Positions 1 through 5,985 of a stretch of DNA of 8,959 bases are shown piece by piece. The position numbers and the translations under genes are program-made. Below the pieces are notes generated by a model that searched no databases, was not told the origin of the DNA, and saw only the letters and a list, made by a program, of their open reading frames with translations. The stretch is from Thermoprotei archaeon (GTDB lineage: Archaea > Thermoproteota > Thermoprotei_A > Sulfolobales > Fervidicoccaceae), in the NCBI GenBank assembly GCA_022759165.1, contig JAEMPT010000069.1, positions 1 to 8,959 on the forward strand. Direction: 5' to 3'. Position 1 is the first letter of the stretch; every line of letters begins with the position of its first letter.

Positions 1-44
1 TCATCACTGCTTTCGCTCAGGAGTCTTAACATCATCATTCTATT

Positions 45-119
45 GTGAGCTACCCCGTCCTGAAGGACGAGGCTTCCAGCGTTTAGCTGGGGCTTTTCGC
101 CTCCAGCCTCATTTGCTGG
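45..119 (-). other. IS605-type right end with tandem hairpins (possible omega-RNA scaffold relic)
   Basis: Three perfect 5-bp stems lie in a row: CGTCC(56-60)/GGACG(65-69) with loop TGAA, CCAGC(76-80)/GCTGG(86-90) with loop GTTTA, and CCAGC(103-107)/GCTGG(115-119). The sequence GTGAGCTACC at 45-54 (minus: GGTAGCTCAC) is the familiar end of many IS200/IS605 elements. In intact elements the 3' end of tnpB and the right end overlap an RNA scaffold that guides TnpB, with the guide lying just outside the end (here it would be about 1-44, minus strand). The hairpins are seen; expression and any guide function are inference, and without an intact tnpB in view the element is probably dead. Confidence 0.45.
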
Positions 120-235
120 TTCGGGGGGCTCACTGCTCCTCCCCTATCCCGCAGAGCTCATTAAGGCATGGGCTATGTTTATGCTTGCATTCTGCAAAGA
201 GGAACATCCTCTAAGATTTCTAACCCAGTATAGGC
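45..235 (-). pseudogene. tnpB: Decayed 3' end of a TnpB (IS200/IS605-type) gene
   Basis: Read on the minus strand, this carries pieces of a TnpB carboxy-terminus in more than one frame. One frame (191 down to 147) reads NASINIAHALMSSAG, matching the D-x-N-A-x-x-N-I segment after the TnpB zinc finger. Just before it in the same frame are FCLYW and GC, which look like a worn zinc-finger knuckle. After a frameshift near 147-142 a second frame reads GGAVSPPNQQMRLEAKSPS, then a stop at 85-83, then TLEASSFRTG and a stop at 52-50; the third frame also reads through as KPRPSGRGSSQ. Tails of this kind are typical of archaeal TnpB proteins. The catalytic RuvC part is absent, the frame is broken at least twice, and no start exists, so this is a fossil and not a gene. 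The open frame continues weakly to about 308, where it runs under the promoter of the next gene. Confidence 0.75.
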
Positions 236-295
236 AAAAACTTTTCTCACCTTCCTCACCGTGGACAGTGAGATTTTCAGTTATAAATTTTCCGG

Positions 296-307
296 GAGAA
301 ATTTAAA
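296..307 (+). promoter_or_regulatory. Archaeal BRE/TATA promoter of the aldo/keto reductase gene
   Basis: A purine-rich BRE-like stretch (GAGAA, 297-301) runs into TTTAAA at 302-307, a standard archaeal TATA element. Transcription would start about 25 nt downstream, near 330, giving a leader of roughly 27 nt before the GTG at 357. A second AT-rich candidate, TATAATTAAA at 311-320, is slightly closer to the gene. Confidence 0.5.
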
Positions 308-356
308 GCATATAATTAAAATATGTTTAGCAGAACAATAAAGCCAGGGATAAACA

Positions 357-1310
357 GTGGAGTATAGAATTCTAGGAACTACGGGTGAAAAAATTAGCGA
401 GGTAGGTTTAGGAGCATGGCAGTTCAGCGAGTCATGGGGAATGCTGGACTATGAAAACGCTAAAAAAATAATATCATCCGCTATGGTGAACGGGGTAAAT
501 TTCATAGACACAGCGATCGCATACGGTTGGGGGAAGAGCGAGGAGTTCATTGGTAAGTCGCTCAAAGAGCTAGGAGCTAGAGATAATTTCATGATAGCTA
601 CTAAGATTCCTGGAGAATTTCTAGCCGAACATGATGTTATATTAGCTACGCTTGGAAGTTTGAGGAGACTACAGACAGACCACATAGATTTGATGCAAAT
701 CCACTGGCCCCCTGTTTGGAACAACATACCTACCTGTGAATATATGAGAGCATTGGAAAAGCTTGTAAGTATGGGGCTGATAGATTATATAGGTGTAAGT
801 AATTTCCCACCTATCCTCTTGGACGAAGCAAATAGTTGCCTTTCTAGAGAAGAAATAGTTAGTGAACAGGTTAGATACAACTTGATAGAGAGAGAGGCTG
901 AAAAAGAAATAATACCATACACACTAGAGGCTGGGATGAATCTAATAGCGTGGAGCCCGCTCGCGAAGGGGGCCCTCAGCGGTAAATACAACCTTGAAAA
1001 CTTACCGAAGTTCACTGATGTGAGAGCGGGGGAGCCTACATTCATACCTCAAAACTTTAAGGAAATTTTGCCCGTAATAGAGAAATTAAAGGAAATAGCC
1101 TCAAAATATTCAAAAACGCCTGCCCAGGTAGCATTGAATTGGCTTCTTACGTCTTATGATAATGTCATAGTGATACCAGGAGCAAAGAGTCCAGAGCAGG
1201 TGGCGGAAAACTCAGGAGCTTCTGGTTGGAGCTTGAGCTTCGAAGATTGGGTCGCCCTGGATAGCTTATCGAAGAAGGTAACTATACATAGAAGCTTAAA
1301 AGCTATCTAA
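357..1310 (+). CDS. Aldo/keto reductase family oxidoreductase
   Basis: Predicted soluble NAD(P)H-dependent reductase of 317 residues, the usual length for a single-domain (beta/alpha)8 aldo/keto reductase. The complete catalytic tetrad is visible: Asp51 (FIDTA), Tyr56 (AYG), Lys83 (ATK) and His116 (QIHWP). Other family signatures are LGLGAW-like VGLGAW near 16-21, YIGVSNF at the start of the second half, AWSPLAKGALSGKY, and the cofactor-phosphate loop VIPGAKSPEQVAEN near the end. The GTG start at 357 is chosen because the family's first strand (EYRILGTTG) follows at once. It is the first gene of a probable two-gene unit, ending 10 nt before the flavoprotein gene. The substrate cannot be read from the sequence; the family acts on aldehydes, ketones and sugars. 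The region just upstream is a degraded TnpB end, so the pair may lie in an accessory segment. Confidence 0.93.
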   Translation: MEYRILGTTGEKISEVGLGAWQFSESWGMLDYENAKKIISSAMVNGVNFIDTAIAYGWGKSEEFIGKSLKELGARDNFMIATKIPGEFLAEHDVILATLGSLRRLQTDHIDLMQIHWPPVWNNIPTCEYMRALEKLVSMGLIDYIGVSNFPPILLDEANSCLSREEIVSEQVRYNLIEREAEKEIIPYTLEAGMNLIAWSPLAKGALSGKYNLENLPKFTDVRAGEPTFIPQNFKEILPVIEKLKEIASKYSKTPAQVALNWLLTSYDNVIVIPGAKSPEQVAENSGASGWSLSFEDWVALDSLSKKVTIHRSLKAI

Positions 1311-1320
1311 AGGATGAGCT

Positions 1321-2418
1321 TTGAGAGTCGGGGTAATCGGAGGAGGTCTAGCAGGTCTTTTTTCTTCATTGAATCTTCTTTATGCTGGATGTGAAGTAGA
1401 TATATATGAAGAACATGATAGACCTGGATACCCAAAGCATTGTACTGGTCTTGTTTCAGAGCAAACGATGAAGATGCTGGGTCGGCTTGCTAATAAGTGT
1501 TCCGATGCCTTTTTCAATAAGATTAATTTAGAAATACCCGGTAGTGGTAATATAACGTTACATACATCTTCTAAGATTGTGCATTTAGATAGAGTTTGTA
1601 TAGAGGAGAGGCTAGCTGAAGCGATTCTCGGCTTAGGAGGGAGATTTTTTTGGCATACGAAGGCAATTTTAGGTAGAGATTCTACCATTGTTGCCGGAGG
1701 CTTAACGACAAGATATGACCATATAGTAGTAGCAGAAGGGATTAGACGGGAAATTTTTAAAAAGGTCTACAAAGGTGGCGATAGTGCTAAGAAGGTTTTT
1801 GGTATAAATATAGTTTATAAGGCGCGCAACGATTTAGAAGGCATAAATATAGGGTTTCACCCAACACTAGCACCGGGTTTCTTTTATTGGATTTTCCCCA
1901 TCTCCGATGAAGAAATTATCGTAGGATTGGGCACCTCTGAGCCAAAGACCTCATTGAGGGCCATCGATGTTGTTCTCAAGAAGTATGGTATTTCTAATGC
2001 AAAAAAAATCGAAAGTTATGGCGGATGGATCGGTGAGGGGCCTATACTCAAAAGACAGTTGAAGAAAAATCTTACTTTTGTGGGTGATGCATTTGGCTTA
2101 CAAAAACCACTTACGGGAGGGGGAATATATCCCATAGTTAGCAGCTTTACTTATAAAAACTCAAATAGTTGTTCAGACGCTATAGCGGAAATTAGATATG
2201 GGACAGAAAAGGTCGCTTCGATACTAAGAAAGCAAATGCCCATTGCTAAGGTATTTCATTCGAGCTATTTTTACTATATATTATACAAAATATTTAGAAA
2301 TCTCAACGGGACCGAAATTAGAGACGACTATAAATTGATCAATTATGATAGGCATGATTTAAGTATCCAAAGGATTTTTTTACACTTACCCCTGTTCTTG
2401 AAGGAAATCAAAATTTGA
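1321..2418 (+). CDS. Geranylgeranyl reductase family FAD-dependent oxidoreductase
   Basis: A 365-residue flavoprotein. The N-terminus is a Rossmann FAD-binding motif, GGGLAG at 7-12, with the acidic end of the second strand at Glu30/Glu31. PKHCTGLVS (Cys41) matches the P-x-x-C-x-G-x-x-S motif conserved in archaeal geranylgeranyl reductases. YDHIVVAEG is the middle FAD contact, GFFYWIFP lies in the substrate-side sheet, and VGDAFGLQKPLTGGGI (Asp256) is the second FAD motif, close to the family's GDAAG...K.TGGG. These enzymes hydrogenate double bonds of isoprenoid chains in archaeal lipids or quinones. At 365 residues it is shorter than many family members. The TTG start is required because the Rossmann strand begins immediately; AGGATGA at 1311-1317, 3 nt before it, serves as SD. 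The in-frame context and 10-nt gap suggest co-transcription with the aldo/keto reductase. It could be a paralogue acting on another polyprenyl substrate. Confidence 0.85.
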   Translation: MRVGVIGGGLAGLFSSLNLLYAGCEVDIYEEHDRPGYPKHCTGLVSEQTMKMLGRLANKCSDAFFNKINLEIPGSGNITLHTSSKIVHLDRVCIEERLAEAILGLGGRFFWHTKAILGRDSTIVAGGLTTRYDHIVVAEGIRREIFKKVYKGGDSAKKVFGINIVYKARNDLEGINIGFHPTLAPGFFYWIFPISDEEIIVGLGTSEPKTSLRAIDVVLKKYGISNAKKIESYGGWIGEGPILKRQLKKNLTFVGDAFGLQKPLTGGGIYPIVSSFTYKNSNSCSDAIAEIRYGTEKVASILRKQMPIAKVFHSSYFYYILYKIFRNLNGTEIRDDYKLINYDRHDLSIQRIFLHLPLFLKEIKI

Positions 2419-2436
2419 TTTTTAAGTAAAATAACC

Positions 2437-2526
2437 TTAGAAGTATTTCCCCCGCCTTACCGTTCCAGCTTCATCTTCATCTGCCCCCCGGCATCTCTGC
2501 GGACGTGAGACTGGCGGGGTCAGTTT
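2437..2526. other. GC-rich island closed by a 7-bp inverted repeat
   Basis: Within AT-rich surroundings this stretch is GC-rich and bounded by CCCCGCC (2450-2456) and GGCGGGG (2513-2519), a perfect 7-bp pair enclosing 56 nt. On the minus strand a frame stays open from about 2571 down to a stop at 2437-2439 and ends DEDEAGTVRRGKYF, without a start codon. It may be a small structured RNA, or the tail of another degraded mobile-element gene. I cannot decide; neither box C/D order nor a tRNA-like fold is visible. Confidence 0.3.
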
Positions 2527-2597
2527 TAGATTATCTTCCTGCGAAGATATAAAGATTTGTTGTTGCCGATTTGACTGATTATTAACATTATTTAGCT

Positions 2598-2705
2598 TTA
2601 ATACCGTGAACTACCAACTCTTAGGGGGGCATTCTCACCACGCGATGAGGATTCCTGAGATTCCTGTCCACAGGCTCTAAGGGCAAGAGCGTTGATATAT
2701 AGCAT
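2598..2705 (-). pseudogene. tnpB: Second TnpB-like 3' terminal remnant
   Basis: On the minus strand the frame ending at the stop 2600-2598 begins LYINALALRACGQ and finishes ENAPLRVGSSRY. The last part resembles the tails of archaeal TnpB proteins, and the NAL-ALRACG part could be the worn N-A-x-N-I helix. Its nucleotide end, GTGAACTACC at 2606-2615 on the plus strand, differs by one base from GTGAGCTACC at 45-54 beside the first TnpB remnant. The frame is open only back to a stop at 2745-2747 and no start, RuvC motif or zinc finger is present. I read it as the degraded right end of a related IS200/IS605-type element; the match is weaker than for the first remnant. Confidence 0.5.
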
Positions 2706-3029
2706 AACTGGTTGTTCCCATATGAAGAGCTTTAGAGGAAACTAATTCCTTGCCTTCAAGTTTCAAGTCCTTCAACATTTTTTGATACCTATAAAAGCAT
2801 TTCTATAAGGGCTATCCATCACTTTCATTAGAAATGGATTTCCGTCCTTAACCTCAAAAAGTTTTACATAACTGTTCTGAATTAAATTCATTTTCATTAT
2901 TTGCAAAAAAGTGATTGGATAGAATAGAAATGACACGGACACAGACCGAAAATTCATTTTACAGTTAAGAGCAGCAAATTCATTGACTATAGACATATCT
3001 ATTCCACTAACGCTTATCGATAACAACAT
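2680..3029 (-). pseudogene. Unrecognised minus-strand ORF, probably frameshifted
   Basis: I do not recognise this protein. An open frame from an ATG at 3029 gives 85 residues and stops at 2772-2774. The stretch SYVKLFEVKDGNPFLMKVM in it looks protein-like, and the N-terminal half is hydrophobic-rich (SFLFYPITFL). The stop overlaps an ATG at 2778 (shared bases ATGTTGA) opening a second frame of 33 residues, MLKDLKLEGKELVSSKALH onward, to a stop at 2680-2682. This second piece overlaps the TnpB-like remnant in another frame. Either one gene has suffered a single-base shift around 2780-2800, or two tiny ORFs are translationally coupled. No SD precedes the ATG at 3029. Alternatively all of this is chance in AT-rich DNA; confidence is low. 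Confidence 0.25.
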
Positions 3030-3110
3030 ATAGGGACATACAAAATCTCAACACATCCACATTGAAAAGGTAAGGCCTTCAGTGATAAAAATATTGTGTG
3101 GGATGAACAT

Positions 3111-3650
3111 ATGTTAAATGTCTGTTGTGGGACTAAAAATCCAAGCAAATTAAAGGGAATTGGGCGCGCTTTTTCTGAATTCTTTAAAGATTTAAAGATA
3201 ACAGGTATAGAAGTTTCAAATTCAGTAGGTCCTCAACCTATAGGAATAGACGAAACAATGAAAGGAGCGAAAACAAGAGCAGAATTGGCTCTTAAATTTG
3301 AATCTGGTTGTGACTTTGGTGTCGGCGTTGAAGCTGGCATTATAAAAATCAATGAAGATTACTATAATATTGTAGCGTCCTTTATTCTCGATAGAGAAAA
3401 TAATGGCTCTTTTGGATTTTCTCCCGCTTTTGCTTTACCGCAGAAATTTGTCAAAAATCTCATCAATGGTAAATACAGTGAATTAGAACAAATAGCTGAC
3501 TCGTACTTCCTAACCAAAAACATCGGAGAAGGTATCGGCATAATTGGAATTTTGACAGCAGGTAAGATTAGCAGAGAGGTTCTCACCTATTATGCTGTCA
3601 TGATGTCGCTGGTTCCTTTTCTAAACAAAGAATTGTATAATCCGGGTTAA
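3111..3650 (+). CDS. Inosine/xanthosine triphosphatase family protein (DUF84, YjjX-like)
   Basis: 179 residues from the ATG, matching the family's usual 170-190. The signature order is clear: GTKNPSK at 7-13 (nucleotide-binding loop), the block SVGPQPIGIDET..GA..RA at 38-57, DFGVGVEAGI at 68-77, GFSPAFALP at 102-110, and IGEGIGIIGILTAGKISR at 138-155. Family members hydrolyse non-canonical purine triphosphates such as ITP and XTP to the monophosphate, keeping deaminated bases out of nucleic acids. The ATG at 3111 is preferred because GGATGA (3101-3106) sits 4 nt upstream as SD; a GTG at 3096 would add five residues ahead of the first strand. It stands alone: the neighbours are remnants upstream and a non-coding stretch before tRNA-Tyr downstream. 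Confidence 0.88.
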   Translation: MLNVCCGTKNPSKLKGIGRAFSEFFKDLKITGIEVSNSVGPQPIGIDETMKGAKTRAELALKFESGCDFGVGVEAGIIKINEDYYNIVASFILDRENNGSFGFSPAFALPQKFVKNLINGKYSELEQIADSYFLTKNIGEGIGIIGILTAGKISREVLTYYAVMMSLVPFLNKELYNPG

Positions 3651-3985
3651 CCCTTAAAGATGATCTATTCGATCTGAATGCCTTGACTTTCAGAGAAGGT
3701 GATTAAAAGTATTAAAACGAAGAATCTGAAGCGGTACTCAATGACTTTCATTATCTTGTATGTGGACGATTAAGATCCTCGATTGAAAACTATTATATAG
3801 GGGCGATGCTGACTTTTTCCTTGTTCTAAAGGGTGAAGGTTTATCCTAAAACGGTTCGTTGGTTCCTCACATTTATTTGGTTTTTTACCTTTCTTGCAGT
3901 ATATTTGACCAATGGCTTGTGCTCTTCTTTAGATTAATTAAGATTGGGTATCTTCAGGAGACGCCTAACGAAAAATAAAAAAGGC
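3651..3985. other. Intergenic stretch without a recognisable gene
   Basis: No gene is supported here. Short open frames exist: plus strand from about 3716, about 38 codons ending AMLTFSLF with no suitable start; and minus strand 3841-3936, 31 basic residues including PLVKYTARKVKNQ, also without a good start and SD. They may be worn fragments of former genes or chance. The 3' part is AT-rich and leads into the tRNA promoter. Confidence 0.5.
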
Positions 3986-3987
3986 GC

Positions 3988-4007
3988 TTTTAGATTAAAA
4001 GTAAAAT
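3988..4007 (+). promoter_or_regulatory. Probable promoter of tRNA-Tyr
   Basis: TTTTAGATTAAAA at 3988-4000, followed by GTAAAAT at 4001-4007, is the only strong TATA-like element before the tRNA. With the normal archaeal spacing of about 25 nt, transcription would begin around 4018-4030, close to the mature 5' end at 4031. Confidence 0.45.
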
Positions 4008-4012
4008 GCCGC

Positions 4013-4030
4013 ATGCCTTGTAAAAGGCAT
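4013..4030 (+). repeat. Perfect 7-bp hairpin abutting the tRNA 5' end
   Basis: ATGCCTT (4013-4019) and AAGGCAT (4024-4030) are perfect inverted repeats with a GTAA loop, and the second arm ends exactly one base before tRNA nucleotide 1. It could be a leader hairpin next to the RNase P site, or a DNA-level palindrome at the transcription start. The symmetry is directly visible; the role is not known. Confidence 0.55.
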
Positions 4031-4130
4031 CCCCCCGTAGCTCAGCGGTAGAGCGGCCGGCTGTAGTGAGACGGCCCCCCAAGGCCTCGCCGATACCGGC
4101 AGGTCCCGGGTTCGATGCCCGGCGGGGGGA
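4031..4130 (+). tRNA. tRNA-Tyr (anticodon GTA), intron-containing
   Basis: All arms pair. Acceptor: CCCCCCG (4031-4037) with CGGGGGG (4123-4129), then discriminator A at 4130. D stem: GCTC (4040-4043) with GAGC (4051-4054). Anticodon stem: GCCGG (4056-4060) with CCGGC (4096-4100). T stem: CCGGG (4106-4110) with CCCGG (4118-4122), around TTCGATG. The anticodon is GTA at 4063-4065. The C1:G72 pair (4031:4129) is the known identity feature of archaeal and eukaryotic tRNA-Tyr and supports the assignment. The loop holds 35 nt, of which 28 are intron (listed separately). Only CC follows the discriminator before a T-run, so the CCA end must be completed after transcription. Confidence 0.95.
4067..4094 (+). 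other. 28-nt tRNA-Tyr intron at position 37/38
   Basis: Removing 4067-4094 leaves a seven-base anticodon loop C-T-G-T-A-G-A. The pre-tRNA can form a bulge-helix-bulge for the archaeal splicing endonuclease. The 5' bulge is AGT (4065-4067) and the 3' bulge ATA (4093-4095). The central four positions pair CTGT (4061-4064) with GCCG (4089-4092) as C-G, a U/C mismatch, G-C and U-G. Beyond the 5' bulge, GAG (4068-4070) pairs with CTC (4086-4088). The central helix is thus imperfect, as some archaeal introns tolerate. Confidence 0.8.
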
Positions 4131-4132
4131 CC

Positions 4133-4138
4133 TTTTTT
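4133..4138 (+). terminator. T-run terminator after tRNA-Tyr
   Basis: Six T residues on the coding strand begin three bases after the discriminator. Archaeal RNA polymerase terminates at such oligo-T tracts without needing a hairpin, and the next gene has its own promoter. Confidence 0.6.
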
Positions 4139-4338
4139 ACAACTGAAAGACCTAAACTCTTTATGGCAAAGAAAGATGTCAGTTTATGAAAAATCGAGCA
4201 AGAGAAATATTTTTAGATATCAGAAGTCCTTGTTCGTAAGGCAAAGAGGCTTTTAAATCGCCAATACTAAATCAATACCTTGACAAACATTATGAGCTTA
4301 GCTGTAAATATATATTCCACGCATAATATGTAGTGCAA

Positions 4339-4375
4339 TTTATTAAATTTGAGATTAAATCTTCAGAATAAGGGT
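4339..4375 (+). promoter_or_regulatory. hisS promoter and ribosome-binding site
   Basis: TTTATTAAA at 4339-4347 is a TATA-like box that would place the start near 4368, a leader of about 15 nt. AGGGT at 4371-4375, 8 nt before the ATG at 4384, is a weak SD. A second TATA-like box, TTTTAAAT at 4251-4258, would give a leader of about 100 nt. The rest of the 245 nt between the tRNA and hisS holds nothing else I recognise. Confidence 0.4.
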
Positions 4376-4383
4376 CAAAAGCA

Positions 4384-5685
4384 ATGCGTAAGGCGGAAAT
4401 TCCAAGAGGGTTTAGGGATTTTCCTCCAGAAGTCATGAGGGCAAGAATAGAAGTAATAAACAAGGTAAGGAAGGTTTTTGAAAGAGCAGGTTTTCCCCCA
4501 ATGGACACTCCATCCCTCGAATATTGGGAAACGTTAGCCGGTAAATACGGACCTGAAGCAGAGGAAAGGCTGATATGGAGGTTTAAAGACCCGTTTAGCG
4601 AAAAGGATTATGCTCTAAGGTATGACTTGACCGTGCCTTTAGCACGATACATTGCTCAACATCCAGAAATTCAGTTGCCTTTTAAAAGGCATCAAATATC
4701 TTTAGTGTGGAGGCACGAAGAGCCTCAAAAAGGCAGATATCGAGAATTTCTTCAAGCCGATATCGATACGGTTGGTTCTCCACATATCGAGGCAGATGCG
4801 GAGATAATTAATACAATAGCGATGGCTCTCGAAGAGCTTGGGTTAGATGACTACATAATCAAGGTTAATCATCGAGGACTACTCAGAGACTTCATTGAGA
4901 AAAAGTTTGGAGGGCTTTCATTAAGCATACTCAGGACAATAGATAAGCTTGACAAAATTGGCGAAGAAGGGGTTAAAAAAGAGCTACTGAGAATCGGCAT
5001 GTCGGAGGCTCAAATAGACGAGCTTATGGTGAAGTTCGAAAGGCTAAAGCTTGAAGAAGTTGGTGAAACGCTTATTAGGCTGTATGGGAGCGAGGCTAAC
5101 CAATACAAACCAATTTTTGAAGCGCTCTCATCCTTGGCTTACAGAAAAGATAAGATTTTGTTTGATTTTAGCCTCGTAAGGGGATTAGATTACTACACAG
5201 GGATAATATTTGAGGCTGTTCTGACCAAAGGTAGCCCTGGTTCAGTGTCAGGTGGGGGAAGATACGATAGCTTGATATCTTTATTTAAAGGAGAAGCGGT
5301 ACCTGCTACAGGAGGAAGCCTTGGTATTGAAAGGATTATAGATGTGATGATCGAGAGAGGTATACTAAATCTTGGAAAGAGTATCCCAGGCGCGTATATC
5401 ATAGTGATAGACGAAGAGGCGTTCATGTTCAGTTGGAGATACTTGCTTGAACTGAGAAAAAGGGGCATCATGGCTGAAATCGATATTATGAGAAGGTCGC
5501 TGGAAAAGCAAAAAAAGAGAATGAATGCCCTGAATTATAAGTACGCGATATATGTGGGAAAGAAGGAGATGTCTTCGGGTAGCGTCACTCTAGTTGACAG
5601 GGAAACTGGGTCTAGAACTGAAATAAGCGTAGAAGATTCTTTTAAGCTTTTGGAAGGTGAGTATAAGGATGAAGAAGCTAACTGA
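4384..5685 (+). CDS. hisS: Histidyl-tRNA synthetase
   Basis: 433-residue class II aminoacyl-tRNA synthetase that attaches histidine to tRNA-His in the cytoplasm. Landmarks in order: N-terminal PRGFRDFPPE (8-17), typical of HisRS; motif 2 with RHEEPQKGRYREF from Arg110; the histidine-specific signature RGLDYYTG at 266-273; GGGRYDSL at 290-297; motif 3 TGGSLGIERI around 309-318 with Arg317 as the ATP-contacting arginine. The final ~100 residues (YIIVIDEEAF onward) form the anticodon-binding domain. Length is normal and no key residue is missing. The ATG at 4384 fits the family N-terminus. Its last codons overlap the start of the feoA-like gene, so the two are very likely co-transcribed and translationally linked. 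Confidence 0.96.
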   Translation: MRKAEIPRGFRDFPPEVMRARIEVINKVRKVFERAGFPPMDTPSLEYWETLAGKYGPEAEERLIWRFKDPFSEKDYALRYDLTVPLARYIAQHPEIQLPFKRHQISLVWRHEEPQKGRYREFLQADIDTVGSPHIEADAEIINTIAMALEELGLDDYIIKVNHRGLLRDFIEKKFGGLSLSILRTIDKLDKIGEEGVKKELLRIGMSEAQIDELMVKFERLKLEEVGETLIRLYGSEANQYKPIFEALSSLAYRKDKILFDFSLVRGLDYYTGIIFEAVLTKGSPGSVSGGGRYDSLISLFKGEAVPATGGSLGIERIIDVMIERGILNLGKSIPGAYIIVIDEEAFMFSWRYLLELRKRGIMAEIDIMRRSLEKQKKRMNALNYKYAIYVGKKEMSSGSVTLVDRETGSRTEISVEDSFKLLEGEYKDEEAN

Positions 5686-5911
5686 AATAAAGCCAGGCGA
5701 ATCCGTTAGGGTCGTGAATATAGATGGAGGGAAAGTCTTAAGAGACAAGCTAATCCGTCTAGGCATCATCCCAGGGACAGAAATTAAGGTAATCAGAAAC
5801 TCAATAGGCCCAGTTATTGTGGAAGTCAGACAAGTACAAGTAGCTATCGGTAGAGGGATGGCAGATAAAATCATTGTAGAGGAAATGTTTCAGGAGAACC
5901 TGTCTAAATAG
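5669..5911 (+). CDS. FeoA-domain protein
   Basis: 80-residue SH3-like FeoA domain spanning almost the whole protein: KPGESVRVVNIDGG (8-21), LIRLGIIPGTEIKV (28-41), GPVIVEV (47-53), and the closing GRGMADKIIVE (61-71). FeoA is the small cytosolic partner of the ferrous iron transporter FeoB; lone FeoA domains also occur in regulators. The ATG at 5669 lies inside hisS (17-nt overlap) with AGGTGA (5655-5660) 8 nt upstream as SD. An earlier GTG at 5657 would place the SD within the start and add four residues not seen in the family. No feoB follows: the next gene is on the opposite strand. Pairing with hisS is unexplained, and its role in iron handling here is inference from the domain. Confidence 0.88.
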   Translation: MKKLTEIKPGESVRVVNIDGGKVLRDKLIRLGIIPGTEIKVIRNSIGPVIVEVRQVQVAIGRGMADKIIVEEMFQENLSK

Positions 5912-5985
5912 AGAAAAATTTGATATTTTGTAAGTTAACCGTAGTATATCTGCAGATGAACTCTACTCTTATTAAGGGTTTGATC
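5912..5985. terminator. Convergent intergenic region with T-tracts
   Basis: This short gap separates the convergent feoA and porB ends. On the plus strand, ATTTGATATTTTG follows feoA. On the minus strand, a T5 run (opposite AAAAA at 5914-5918) lies about 70 nt beyond porB. Both are plausible oligo-T termination sites; no hairpin is evident. Confidence 0.35.

Noticed and set aside
449..1045. Minus-strand open frames of 92 and 86 codons
   Set aside because: Shadows of the aldo/keto reductase gene; no protein-like motifs.
3096..3098. GTG at 3096 as the start of the triphosphatase-family gene
   Set aside because: It adds five residues ahead of the conserved first strand; the ATG at 3111 has GGATGA at proper spacing.
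3738..3770. Nine-residue reading frame ending YVDD, recalling a reverse-transcriptase active site
   Set aside because: The frame stops right after the motif and nothing else of a reverse transcriptase is present; chance match.
4108..4130. tRNA-Tyr 3' end as an integration (att) site
   Set aside because: No second copy of the tRNA 3' sequence and no integrase gene are visible in the window.
4290..4508. Minus-strand 72-codon frame over the hisS start
   Set aside because: Overlaps the hisS promoter and N-terminus; no motif or SD.
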